A stretch of 64,000 nt of DNA, taken from positions 23,129,256 through 23,193,255 of the forward strand of contig NC_065557.1 in the NCBI RefSeq assembly GCF_022605725.1, in the 5' to 3' direction. The notes below the pieces were generated by a model. The model made no database searches and had not been told where the DNA came from. It was given only the letters and a program-made list of their open reading frames with translations. This DNA is from Anthonomus grandis grandis. Taxonomy: Eukaryota > Arthropoda > Insecta > Coleoptera > Curculionidae. The first letter of the stretch is position 1; the number at the start of each line of letters is the position of its first letter. Made by a program: the position numbers and the translations under genes. Below, in pieces: positions 48,467 through 60,330 of the stretch.

Positions 48467-48949
48467 AAGTATACAATAAATATTATCCCACCATACTAAG
48501 TATGTTATAATTGGTAAGTACCCGTCACCAATAATAAACGGTAATTTTTTGAGAAATCGATAGATTTTAAGAAAGACTTTAAATAGGAAATACAAGTATT
48601 GATTACTTTTATAGATTTTTTTGGTTATCCACAATTTTTCCTTTTTTATCCAGAATATCAAACTAAAAAGGTCTAAGAGTTATAAAGAAAAATGCAACAT
48701 TATTTATAAATGTATTAGATTTTATGAAAAAATTAATAGCGGACAACCTTATAAAAATAAAGCTAGCCTACTTTGCTGTGACTAGTTATTTCTTGCAGTC
48801 AAATTCCAATCTTCGATGCAGCATTCAACCGTAAACAATAGAGATTGAAAATAATAACAATTAGAAAGTATTTTTATTTATAAGTATTCCGATTTGACAG
48901 AACATTACATCATAAAAAAGGTATCCTGATATTATTGCATATCCGAATA
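48467..48949. other. AT-rich stretch, nothing recognised
   Basis: No feature supported between the transposon and the LINE. Confidence 0.35.
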
Positions 48950-50795
48950 TTATTGCATTAATTAGAAAAAAGCAAACAGCTTTTAAAGGATATAAAAAGT
49001 ATGGTTCAAATTATGATTACAATAATTTTAAAGTCTATAGAACAATACTTAAGAATCAAATTAACGCTGCGTATCAAGGATTTATCAAAAAAATTGAAAG
49101 TGATATCCATATATGATATGATAGCTCATGATAGGTCATTTATACGGATAAAAAAGGGTAAATCCCGAATACCTGGTACATTAAAAAATGGTGATAGAGA
49201 ATTTTTATCGTCTAAAGCTATTGTTGAGAAATTTTCAACATTTTTTTCAAGTGTTTATGTAGAATCTAGCAACTCCGTCGATATTGATCCTGTTTCTCTG
49301 GAAAAAATGCCTTACCAAATTGAATGTGTTCATGGAATCTGATATTTTTTAGCTGCAAAGAAATTGAAAAAAAAATTAACTACAGGTACTGACTCCATTC
49401 CAAGCTTTGTTGTAAAGGATTGCATATATGATTTTTCAAAGCCACTTCTTTTTATATTCAGCAAACCTATTGAAACTGGTATTTTCCAAGTTGTTGGAAA
49501 ACCGCCAGTCATACATGTTTGGAAAAAAGGCGATCCAACTGATCTGCGTAATTACAGGCCTATTTCGATTTTATGCAACTTTTCTAAGCTTTTTGAATCG
49601 TGCATTTTCCATCAAATTTACTCACAAATTAAAAGCTTTATATCATCAGATAAGCATGGATTTATGCAGAGAAGGAACCTGACATGTTTTTCTCAGAGTA
49701 TCTGTACTACACTGGATTAGTTTGGCCAGGTTGATGTAGCCTATATGGACTTTTAGAAGGCATTTGATCAATTAGACCATAAAACTTTCCTTTTTAAAAT
49801 TAATGCCTTGGGATTTTCGGATAAGTTGGTTGCTCTTATACAATCTTATTTAACTAGCCGCTATCAATTCGTCGAAATTAAGAGTTTCCGTTCTCATAGT
49901 TACGAGGTTTTCTCAGGTGTCCTACAGGGATCTCTTTTTTTCTGATATTTATTGATGACCTTACTAAACTTATTAAATGCCAAAGACTCAAGTTTGCGGA
50001 CGACCTTAAACTTTTTCTTAATATTATCACTATCCGCGATTGTATTGATTTGCAAGATCAAATAAATAATATTGATATATGGTTTAAAACAAACAAGTTC
50101 TACTTAAATAAGTCTAAATGCTGCATTTTAACCTATTCTCGAAAACAGAATCCAATAATATTTGATTACGCAATTGATAATAATATTTTATCAAGATGTA
50201 CTGAGAATAGGGACTTCGGGATTACTTTTGATCATAGCTTTGACTTCAAAACTCATCTAAATAATGTCGTTTTAACTGCCTCTAAATCTTTGAAATCATC
50301 TTATTATTCGCAATAGCAAGCATTTTCAAGTTCTTTTTGTAATTTAGTTTTAGATCCAAATTGGAGTATGGTTGTCTCATTTGGCATCCAATTTACCGGA
50401 TTGATATTATGAAGCTTGAGTCTGTGCAGCGCAAATTTTTGAAATATTTAGCTTTTAAGGAGGATGGTATTTATCCTGCTAGAGGCCTAGATAATGATTT
50501 TTTGTTAGATAGGTTTGGAATGGTATCCTTGCAAACCAGAGGGCATAGATTAGGAATTACCTTTTTATACAAACTCTTAAATAATAAAATTGATTGTACC
50601 GAGTTACTAAATCAAACTAGATATAAAATTCCCAGATTAAACGCAAGACGTTCCTTAACTTTTTATTGTCAACGTCCTAGAACTAAATTGCTAATTAGAC
50701 CGCCAATAAATTATATTTATTTGTTTAATACTTATTGTACACAATGTAATATTTTCTATGATTCGTTGAAAGCAATAATTAGCAAGGTTAATTGA
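48950..50795 (+). pseudogene. Jockey/CR1-like LINE, RT and C-terminus
   Basis: From about 48960 the linker (KKQTAFKGYKKYGSNYD, KSRIPGTLKNGDREF) leads to RT: LRNYRPISILCNFSKLFE, KHGFMQRRNLTC, motif A YMDF-stop-KAFDQLDH, a GVLQGS block and KFADDLKLFLN with an intact FADD site near 49995. Then WFKTNKFYLNKSKCCILTYS, LEYGCLIWHPIY and KLESVQRKFLKYL. The enzyme would reverse transcribe element RNA at a nick. Stops occur near 49337, 49718 and 49756, with frameshifts near 49940 and 50320. The apurinic endonuclease half is absent, so it is 5'-truncated. Relatively few lesions suggest it is not very old. Confidence 0.8.
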
Positions 50796-51028
50796 TCTAT
50801 TGTTGTCTTCTATTGTTTACTTAGTTTATAGTTTAGGTTAGGGTTATGGTTTATTAAGTAATTTTGTTAAAATATTTTTTTTTCTTTTTTTTCTTTTTTT
50901 TTATAAACTTTATCAAGACTTTTTTTATTTTCTGTAATTGGGTGACTTACCAGGTTGAAAATATATGACTATTTATTATTATTATTTTTCATAAGCAATA
51001 ATGTATAAAATGTTTTTTTATAGTATCT

Positions 51029-51062
51029 CTGATGGACATGTTATATGTCCGAAACATGTCGG
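51029..51062 (+). repeat. Hairpin with CTGATG...CGAAAC flanks
   Basis: CTGATG, stem GACAT/ATGTC, then CGAAACATGTCGG follows the LINE by about 230 bases and lies just before an AATAAA (51083). It has the look of the other hammerhead-like motifs here but lacks the conserved GA before the stem, so it is probably not a ribozyme. It may belong to the 3' end of another retroelement. Confidence 0.35.
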
Positions 51063-51250
51063 ATTAATGTTTTTTTTTTCAATAAATTTAGTGGAGGATG
51101 ACCAAAGTATTTTTAGTTACCCTACATTGATAATAATAGTAATTATACAGTAACATCTCAGTAAACAGCCATAGGAGAAAATAAAAGTGGCAAGTGACGA
51201 TAAGTTTTTATTAGTATTGGCAGTTTCCTTGAGCCACCACTTTGCTATCA

Positions 51251-51282
51251 TTTAGTTTTATAATAACTATTATAAAACTAAA
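51251..51282. repeat. Perfect 15-bp-arm palindrome
   Basis: TTTAGTTTTATAATA and its exact reverse complement flank a two-base spacer. Confidence 0.8.
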
Positions 51283-51394
51283 TTTTGCCATTGCAATAGC
51301 TACTGATACCCATCACGTTTTGGGTGGTGAACGGCAACGTTATTTCTTTTAGAAGTCTAGCGCTTAGTTGGAATACTGCTTTTGACGTGTTTAT

Positions 51395-52114
51395 ACCACG
51401 AACTTAATAAATATACATGGACTGCCAATTCAATGAAAAGTAAATGACCACTACTAGGTGGCCGCCATTTTTCGTGATTGTGTCCTTTCGATGTTGGTCA
51501 CGCCGACAAATATTTCCCTTGTGCCAATTGTAGAGAAACAAAAAAATTCAAGTTTTTGAGAGGTTATGTTGACAAAAAAAAAACAAAATAAAAAGTTACA
51601 TTTAGTTAGTAATCCTCACCTAAAATGAGACAAAGTTTCAATCAACTTGGAATAGATGCTTGCACTTTAAAATACTTGTTTTATTATTCTGATAATCTTG
51701 AATCTTATAAACTCGAAACTTATAAATCCTAATACCATGAAAGTGATGATCTTCATTTAAATTTTTGCTTGTATTTACTTAACAAATTCAGTTAAAAACA
51801 TTTTTATTTTCTTTCTATTTTTACTATTACAACTTTTACTTTCCTTCTATGTACAGTGTTTTCATGTTAATAGGTACAACAATCATACATTATCCACGTA
51901 TTAAATAAGGAGGAAGCTACATCGCCTGTTGCAGACGATATACCCAAGTGTCGTTTACAAATCGCCAAAAACTAACCGTTGCCGAAAATGTTCAGAGTGA
52001 CCAACATCAAAAGGACACAACCACTATAAAAATGGCGGCCACAAGGCAGTGGTCATTTTTGGGTATCGTGGCCATATGCATTAGCAGTCCAGGTATATTT
52101 ATTAAGTTCGTGGT
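51395..52114. mobile_element. 720 bp non-coding element with about 120 bp TIRs
   Basis: Left arm 51395-51515 and right arm about 51990-52114 are reverse complements with roughly 75-80 percent identity by eye. They start CCACGAACTTAATAAATATAC and share GACTGC, AAATGACCACT, GTGGCCGCCATTTTT and GATGTTGGTCAC. The central 470 bases are AT-rich and non-coding. Target duplications could not be identified. The small frame at 51948-52130 is just the right arm read through. Confidence 0.75.
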
Positions 52115-52497
52115 TTGTACGGACATTTAAGTTCTAGCTTTTTAATAAATCATAATTTTCCTTAGGGTAAAGGTTGAAAAAAATCTTTGATGCATTTGTC
52201 CATTTAAAATAAAATAATTGAATTATCAAGAAATATTTTTATTGTAAGAACTGCAGTTAAGGTCGACTAAGACGTAAAGCAAAAATTTAAAGAAAAATAA
52301 AATCGAATTTTGTCTCCCGATCTTTTGATTAGTCGTTTTAACAAAGCGCTATCTCTTGACTGGTGGTTTTAACCAAAGTATACGTATGAGCCGACCAATT
52401 AACACCAGAGTATCGGTATAAGATAAGTATTGTTTCTTTTTTGCATTTTTGCTTACCGAGTTTTATCTTGTTTCCAAATTTATACCAATAATATTCA

Positions 52498-53559
52498 TAC
52501 AGTGCTTTTATTTCAAAACGAACTAGCCTTAATAACTTCGTAAAAAAAACTTCTTAAAAACACATCAATTTAGATATACAGAGAAGTTTATTTTTATATT
52601 TGACAAAATTCTGTCAATCACCTCCTCACCTCCAGCGAACCTCACTTTGATATATCCAATCGGAACCCCCTTTGATATATCCAATAGTAAGCTAAAACAT
52701 CTGGCAATAAATATTTTATCATACTTTGAAATGTCAAATAATTATCCTACAGTGTGATACATCATTTTAAAGAGCATACAATCTACCACTCAACGGTGCA
52801 TAAGAATGTAAGTTTATAGACTTATAAACACTAAGGGTGTAAAAAGGTGTTTAAAAAATAGGCAATTTAATCCGTCCACAGAATTTATCTTATTAAGTGC
52901 TTTGTCATTCGCGAGATAATAATAAAGTCTGTTTTGGAATTCCTCACAAACATTGGCAAGTGTTTGTCCGTTATAAACATTCGCAAGAAATTCGATCCTT
53001 TAAATCATTAATATTTTCAGGTGAGGTTTTATAAACTTTTCTTTTTAAATACCCCCAAAGGGAAAAATCGAGTAGTGTCTGGCGACCGTCTGGGCCATTC
53101 AATTGTACCACGCTTGCCAATCCACAACCCTGAAAAGTGTTCATTAAATTTATGAAGAGATTATTAATGTTTATTACCATACATTTTTACTGATAAGTCG
53201 CTTCAACCTGCATCCATAATTTTGGCGAAATAAGGTGGAAAATTGTTTGCCATTAAAAATAATGTATGATAATATGAGATAACCATTTGACCTTCCAAAG
53301 TTTAAGTTGATATATAATAAGTCTTTTATTGCCACATATTTTTGCTTACTATTCGCTTATATCTCAATCGATTTAATTAGATAGGAGATTGTATGCCCTT
53401 TAAAATGATGTAGCATACTTAGGGTAGCCATTTGAAATCCAAAAATTTGAGAGGTGTTGACATAACTTGTCAAATATAACATTAAACGTCCCCCTGTATA
53501 TCTAAATTGACGTGTAATATGACGAAATAAGTAATGCGTTTTAAAATGAAAGCACTATA
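52498..53559 (-). mobile_element. Family A mariner-like element, short internally deleted copy
   Basis: TACAGTGCTTTT at 52498 and GCACTATA at 53559 are the family termini, with the arms' CACCTCCTCACCTCCAGCGA and ACGTCCCCCTGTATA blocks. At about 1.06 kb it is the shortest complete-ended copy. The interior has only a transposase tail. Confidence 0.8.
52915..53180 (-). pseudogene. Family A transposase C-terminal end
   Basis: The minus-strand frame reads DFSLWGYLKRKVYKTSPENIND then LKDRISCEC, equivalent to the C-terminal LTPLDFFLWGYLK region of mariner/Tc1 transposases. The preceding RSPDL is frameshifted. All catalytic Asp residues are absent. Confidence 0.75.
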
Positions 53560-54589
53560 ATATCGTATAGTATTTAAATAAAATGCGTATTACGAGTAAT
53601 TGCACGCTTGTGAGTAAGATTGATTTAAACAAGGTTCCTTACAAACATCTTCTAAATTAATAACTGTACAAATATTTTTTTAATATTAAAATTTAAAATG
53701 AAAAATACATTTAATTTAAATCTAAAAACCTTAATTGAATTTAATCCTTGTAATTCAAAAGAAAATTAATTATTTTTTACCTCCTTAACTCAACTCTCTG
53801 CAACCCCTGTATGTTCCACTAAGAATGATTGGTCTGTACCTACTGCACCAAGCAATGTATGTGCCCAATTTGGTTGCAATTAGCTTAGCGATTTTTGCGA
53901 AATCGTTTGTATAGACATACACGCAGCCGTCTTTTTTTATTGTTCATGAAATTCCAAAAACTTATGTTCATGTAAAACCAACGTTACCTCCATATTACGT
54001 AAAGACAGTAATAATCCACAATTTTTAAACGTTACTTATTTGTAAAATTAGCGTAGAGCTCAAAAAAATAAAATACGATAAAAATTATATTTTCATGGTT
54101 TCTTGGCGCACTTTTCAACTTGTTTAATTAAAAATAAATTTTTAAAAATCATCATTTTCAAAATGTAATTTTTTATCAAAATATTTTTTGCAAAACGTGA
54201 CACCTCTAAAATCACGCGCGTTTACTTGATGTACAAAATACTTAGTTTTTTTTTGGAAAAAAAAGAAGAAAATTATAGAAAAAGCTATAAGTGTTTTCTT
54301 TATCCTAGGCCAGTTGGTACTTACATAATATAATTGATAGTTGAGAAATTATTTTGGTAACATTTTCTATCCAGAAGATAATCACATTATTAAAAAAAAA
54401 ATTATTTAGTACAGCTCTTTTTGAATAAAGACAGCTGATTTCCAAATACTAAAAAGTACAAAAGATTATCGTTGAGCAGGTTTAATATACCATAAAAATG
54501 ACGCAAAAATGCTTAACCTATGCCAAATATCGCTTTTCCGATCTTTTGGCCATATCATATACATAGTGCCCAGCATAACTTTTTTTATT
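53560..54589. other. AT-rich stretch with a possible LINE 3' UTR relic
   Basis: Nothing firm. The segment 53860-53940 (CCCAATTTGGTTGCAATTAG followed by a TTTTTGCGAAATCG tract) resembles a widespread LINE-tail-like repeat in insects, from memory only. Confidence 0.3.
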
Positions 54590-54790
54590 TTTTTGATAAT
54601 CCTCGACACATGACTTGAATTACATGGATCGCCATACATAATTGTCCTTTTTTACGGGGTGGAATAATAAGGACAGTTTTAAGGTAATCGGGAAAAAAAC
54701 CAGAAAATTATCAGCTACATCGCCAATGGACCGATTTGGTAAATTTTGAAGCAGCTTAACAGCATCCCCATTTGCAGAATAATTTTATTA
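54590..54790 (-). pseudogene. Possible LINE RT entry fragment
   Basis: Minus-strand frames give NGDAVKLLQNLPNRSIGDVA and FFPDYLKTVLIIPPRKKG. The FPDxLKxxxxxPxxKKG pattern is typical just before the NYRPIS motif of LINE reverse transcriptases. There is no NYRPIS and no catalytic part, so confidence is low. Confidence 0.35.
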
Positions 54791-56940
54791 CATATGATGA
54801 ATAGTTAGTTATTACGTTTTCAAATTAATCTCTACGAACTAAAAAGGACTTTATAAACAATTTTATAAACCTTAAAGCTCAATAAAAATAGTTTATTTAA
54901 TTTAGACTTCGGAGTATCAAGCATATCCCGTCTTGATACTTTCAAAGTAAAGAAATATTAATAGAACTACTTTTACTTACCTCCATTCATAATAGCCTCA
55001 CCTCCTATTAAACGGACACAAGTTAATAAAGAACACAGGACACGCATGGATAGGTCCATTTTCAATAACTTTTTCATTTCAGTAAATGAACACTTGAAAA
55101 GTCCCCTAAAGTTTTTTTTTGGTTGTTTTTCCTACATACTCGAACAGATTCGTTAAAGTCAATTTTTCATTAGATTTCCTTAAATGTTTTTCTTCACCCT
55201 ATAAGTCAAAAGTAATTGTTTTTGGAAAAATTTCTAATTTATTTTTTAGGCTAATTTAATTAATTCATTCAAACCTATTCTGATAAAATAACTACAAATT
55301 TAAAAATGCACTTTTTATCCGAAGAATTCACATTAAAGTTGCATAATCCACATAGAAATCTAAAAGATGTATATTAAATTGAATTTAATAGTTTGGTCTA
55401 TGAAAAAGTATTATTTTAATCCAATAGTTACTTTTGGAATTTAACTCATTACTAAGACTGATAATATAATTAATATTTAGTGGTACACAAAAATTGTTTT
55501 CACTAGTAATACAGAAGATCGTTTCAGAGAATCATAAATTATGTTACCCCACACCTACAGGGTTTTTTGTAACTCTCCTTGATAAGAAGAAGATTGATGA
55601 TAAGTTATTTAAATCCCCCTATAACATTAGAATTTCCACTTTATCAATTAATATTTATTATTTCCGCCTTGTAATACATTTTATTCATACCTTGGTATTT
55701 ACAAATAGATTTCTTTAAATGGATATTTCTGCCTCATTTATCATTTATTATTAACACAAATAAGGTATTTGTAATTACACGTTTTTATTTTCTTATCTAT
55801 TTTCGAAAATTTTCTAGTACTACTCATATCTCGCATAAGTAGTTTGACCCAAGCCGAAAAAGAACGTTCGAGGACCAATCTGCTCTGTCGGAAAGAAAAG
55901 TGACATTGTCGTTTTGCGTAGCGGAGCGAAAATGCCATTATCGAAACTATCATTCCAAAATATGCGTTATTGGTTCAAAATATTCATAGTTCATGTTGGA
56001 AATATTATATAAATCTGTCGTATATACCTTTTAATGTCAGCATTTTGAACAAACATTAAATCTAACTACAACAATAAACATTTACATATTAATGTACAGA
56101 GTGATAAAGATATGAAATTTTTAACGAAAACTGTAAATAGCTTTGTTTTTTTTTCAAAACAGAGTACTATAAAAGCTTAATTTTTTTTATCCATTTTCTA
56201 ATACGATAATTTATTTTATATGAAATATTTATATCTCTAGAATAAATTTTTTTCGGATTATGTGAATAAGTCTGTTTTATTTTTTTTATTTTAATAATTG
56301 AATGTAAAAATTACCCAATAGAAGAGATAACTAATTATGAATTTGTCACAACAATATAGATTATATTTAAATTAAGTGTCGTCATAAATAAACAAACAAA
56401 AGCAATGTAAATGACTGCATGGTTGTTCTTTTTTTTTAAATATTACATTATGTACAGTATGTCGGCCTAAAGGTATTTTCGATCGATTTTAATAATTATT
56501 TTTTGTTGATTGAAAATATGTCTTCAAGAGGTAATATCATTTAAGTAACAATTATACAATTTATTTTTTTTAATTAAAATTTTTATATTTAAATTCTTGT
56601 TCAAATTTAAAGACGAATTCTTACAAGAGGTCATTAACTCACTACACAGTCACTAGAGGAATTACGTAAGCTTTTAAATTCAATTAAAATGCAATATTTA
56701 AAATTTCATTTTTTATTCTGTCTATGTTACAACTGTGAACATAAGAACTTGTATATTTCAAGTAAACTCTAATAAGAATGCTTCATAAAAATTTAAACTT
56801 TAAAATCCCTAATGTTACTTTTTTTAAAAATAAGCTAATAAACTTTGGCAAACTGATATGATATTCTATACATGATTGTACTAACGCAGCAAAAAAGAAT
56901 TATTAAAGTCAGCAAAAAATGTATATTTTGAAATATAGAG
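54791..56940. other. AT-rich stretch, nothing recognised
   Basis: No gene, splice-flanked exon or paired repeat that I can support. The frames at 55494-55718 and 55741-55953 have no recognisable domain. Confidence 0.35.
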
Positions 56941-57140
56941 CCGGTTGAGAAGGGCGGGAAGACTTTTTTTCACCAATGAAAATGCCAATCTTTTTATGAA
57001 GAGTATACACAGCTGGGATGTTTTTTGTTTAAAAACATTTAGTGTAAGAGTCTGATCATGATGAAAAATGCATTTGACACAAAGATTGGCATTTTCATTT
57101 GTGGAGAAATGTCTTCCCAACCTTCCCAATGCGCTACATT
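56941..57140. repeat. 200 bp hairpin repeat
   Basis: Arms at 56941-56998 and about 57078-57137 are reverse complements: AATGAAAATGCCAATCTTT and GGGAAGAC occur in both orientations. The loop is about 80 bases. The minus-strand frame across it is an artefact of the palindrome. Confidence 0.7.
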
Positions 57141-57740
57141 ATAGCCACTCCACTTCAAGAATGGACTTCTACTTACAAAATTTTAAAATATCTTAACGGC
57201 TTTGGCATATTTTGCAAATGGAAACAAAATTAAAGGTGAGTTTGTTAGAGGCACCACGAGATTATTAAGGTTATCTATTTCAACTATGTAGTTTTTGAAA
57301 TTCGAATTTTAAACAATTCGATATTCTATATAAACAAAGTAAGATAATATAATATGAGAAAAAAAGGAAGTCACAGTTTATTATTTTGGAAGTTTGACAT
57401 ACATATGAGATGTTGGCGTAAATTCGGATTAAGATTAAAATATGTAAACAAACATTATCTAAATGAATTTAATTTTTACAGAGAAAGTGGTAAACCTATT
57501 AAAAGAACATGTTATTCAACAATTATTCATTTTATAACAATTCGGAAAAGCAGAATCTTGCACCAAATGAAGCAAGTAGGATTGAAATCTGGATTGTCGA
57601 TAACGATAAATTCGAAACTTTTATGGAAACACAAATTGGACCAACAGGTTCATTATTAAAAATATTTTCAGTCAAAATCTTTATTATCAAACTAAAAAAC
57701 TGAGAAACATGTCTATTTTTATTTCCTTCTAATGACATAT
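57141..57740. other. AT-rich stretch, nothing recognised
   Basis: Overlapping open frames on both strands (57354-57738) show no domain and no splice context. Confidence 0.35.
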
Positions 57741-57960
57741 TAGTCCTATGATTGGAACCTTTGGTGTGACGCTCAAATTACAAGAGAGTTTTACCACTAA
57801 CCAAAACTCTTTATTTTTACTCTCGACACGTATTTCGCTAGCGATGTTAACATCTTCGGGAGAAGATTACAACTCAAAATGCTAACATCGTTAGCGAAAC
57901 ACGTGTCGAGAGTAAAAATAAAGGGATTTGGTTAGTGCTATAACTGTCTCGTAATTTAAT
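57741..57960. repeat. Foldback repeat with 75 bp arms
   Basis: Arms 57784-57858 and 57879-57957 are reverse complements (TTTATTTTTACTCTCGACAC with its mirror, and CGCTAGCGATGTTAACAT with its mirror). The unit starts AGTCCTATGATTGGAACCTT at 57742, shared with the copy at 29669. A decayed CTCAAAAT, hairpin, GCGAAAC motif lies at 57873-57900. Confidence 0.75.
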
Positions 57961-58359
57961 TTAATGACATATTGTTTCACAATGTTGCCAAATGACTTTT
58001 TTTGCAAACCTAAAAGTCCTAAGCTTATACACAGTTACCTTGAATCATCTTATTTTAGATCCTAATTAAGGACAAAAAAATTATAAAAAAAAAATTGAAA
58101 AAATTAAGTGTTAAAAGTTTTTTCAATTCTATTTTTTCTCTTCCTTAATCGCTCTATTTTGATAAATATTAAATTTATCAAATATAGTGCAAATGCTACT
58201 AGAGTCAATCTTTTTTTTATGAGAAATTAAATATAAAACTGAATAATAAAATACTCCGTATAAGAAAAAAATATGATCTCTTAATTACATGCAAATATAA
58301 TTTTTTTAAATAAAATTAAAAATATCACTAAAACATTCCAATAATCTGTAGGTATTAGG

Positions 58360-59785
58360 AAAAGATTTTCCTATTAATTATAGGAAAATTTACACTATCT
58401 TTTAAATTTGAGTAGACCGAAAATGCCCATTAAGAAAGTTAGGAGCACTTAAAGGGTGAATTAAAAAAGCTTTTTTTTAAGGTGTAGGCTTGACAAACGA
58501 GATAAAATTTCGACAAAAAATCCTCTGCTATAAATTTTGACCTTAATTCAAACAATATACTGAAAAAATTTAAAACGTTAAATCTTAAAAAACATTATAT
58601 TGAAAAATGGGAAAGGGTAGTTTTAGCAAGGGTAGAAATTGTTTCGTGAACGACCTTTTTGTTGTTATTTTTTTCATAACATGGGTCAATTTTTTGAAAA
58701 CTACATATTTTTTCATACAAAAAAGGTACTCTTGTTGCACATCGCACAGAGCGGTGGTTTTCAAGAAAATTGAAGGTAAAGAGTTTGCTCTGATGGGTTA
58801 CTATTTTTCTAATACATGATCTACCAGCACGTTTGGAGGAAGTTCCCATACCACAGAGGCAGATCATGTATGTTATGCATGATGCTGCACCAGCTCATTT
58901 TCGGCTAACGCTGAGGAATCATTTAAACCAAATTTTTGAGAGGCGTTGTATAAAACATGGTGGTCCACAAGCTGGGTCAGCAAGATCATCCGATCTTAAT
59001 TCACTAGATTTTTATTTCTGGGGCCACTCGAAAACTTGAGTTTACTTAGTGCCGATTAATTCTGAAGAGCAATCAAATTCGTACAACACCAGGGATATTC
59101 CATAGGGTGCGCAGATCGTGGCGAAGAAGAGCAGATATCTGCATTAAAATAAATGGTCACTTTAAACATTTATTACGAATTAATAAAGGAATAAATTAAT
59201 GAATTAAGGAAAATAAAATGTCATTAAGAAATTTTGGTAATTTTGTTTTTTAAATCAATAAGCTTTAAAAATCGTGAAATTTTGATTTTTTAATTAACTA
59301 TTTAAGAACTACTTGGTTACTTGTAAAAAAGGTATGTTTCATAATCAGTTAGCAACCAATCAGACTCAAACTCTTTACCTTCGATTTTCTCGCAAACCAT
59401 CGTCTGGGCGATGTGCAACAATATTTTTTTGTAGGAAAAAGTATGTAGGTTTTCAAAAATAAACCCAGGATGCAAAATAAAGGTAAGCTCAAAAAACTTA
59501 TTTACGAAACAACCCCCTACCCTTGCAAAAAGTACCCTTTCCGATTTTACAAACAATTTTTCGGTATTACCATTTGATTTGGGGCCAAAATTTATGGCAG
59601 AAGATTTTTTTCGAAATCTTATCTCGTTTTTTAGGCCTACAATTAAAAAAAAAATCGTCTTTTGAAGTCAACTTCTCAGTGCCCTTAACTTCCTTAATAC
59701 GTATGCATTTTCCGCCCTATACTTATAGGAACTTTTTTACTATTTTTAGAACTTCCCCGAATTTTTTTACACCCTATCAATGACA
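58360..59785 (+). mobile_element. Family B mariner-like element with about 390 bp TIRs
   Basis: Arms at 58412-58810 and 59338-59722 are reverse complements, for example AAATTTTGACC/GGCCAAAATTT, GTTGCACATCGC and AAAATTGAAGGTAAAGAGTTT. The right terminus reads ACACCCTATCA, and the left terminus is degraded. The middle holds the transposase remnant. Same family as the fragment at 480-905. Confidence 0.7.
58811..59160 (+). pseudogene. Family B transposase, catalytic C-terminal part
   Basis: The frame reads PARLEEVPIPQRQIMYVMHD followed by AAPAHFRLTLRNHL (second catalytic Asp in HDAAPAHF), NQIFERRCIKHGGP, then SDLNSLDFYFWGHSK (normally SPDLNPLDFYLWGHLK), ending in a stop near 59037. Further decayed coding runs to about 59150. 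The DNA-binding half and the first Asp are missing. Confidence 0.8.
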
Positions 59786-60000
59786 CCTTGTAGACAGGTA
59801 CCACAAGCTAGACATCATGTAACAAACACACACACTAAATAAATAGTATCAATTATTATATCGTTAGTGACGTGATCAAATTCGCGAAAAATTTAATAAA
59901 TTAAATACTCTTGACACTTGGAAATAGCTTTTTCATAGACCAAAGACAAATGTTAATAATTTCAAGTGCATTATAAATTAACCGACAAATAAAAACGATC
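59786..60000. other. AT-rich stretch, nothing recognised
   Basis: No feature supported. Confidence 0.35.
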
Positions 60001-60330
60001 CGTCGTCAAACCGCGAACGCAACAAGCACGTGACTGACAACGTGCTTTCGCTCGAAGATCGTAAACAAACGCTTGTAGGGCCTGCCCTCCGACATCAACC
60101 GCATCCGTTGCCGGTTAGCCGAAACCTGGATCGTGGCGCGTGGTGTCGCTATCGCAATTGCCGGCCGGCGGCGGGCGCTATGACAGAGCGGCATTGCTGA
60201 ATTCTGAAACACTTGCTATCTTGCTCATTTTGCGGTCGTCACCGACCAATTTGCATTTTGCCGATCAACGATTCTCCCATTTCCCAATAGGTCACAGTGG
60301 CGCGCAAAGTAGCACAACGAATTGAATTAT
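60001..60330. promoter_or_regulatory. GC- and CpG-rich island, candidate promoter or first exon
   Basis: About 330 bases of mostly balanced or GC-rich sequence with many CpG dinucleotides stand out in AT-rich surroundings (for example GCCGGCCGGCGGCGGGCGC near 60160-60178). Short frames on both strands show no domain. It could be the promoter and 5' UTR of a host gene; the Ig exon at 3371-3478 lies on the minus strand, so a minus-strand start here would fit, though that is only positional. A foreign or assembly origin is also possible. Confidence 0.4.

Noticed and set aside
51029..51062. Functional hammerhead ribozyme after the LINE
   Set aside because: The conserved GA between CTGAT and the stem is not present in an arrangement that also leaves the stem intact.
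56881..57129. 82 aa minus-strand frame
   Set aside because: It crosses a perfect hairpin repeat and shows no domain.
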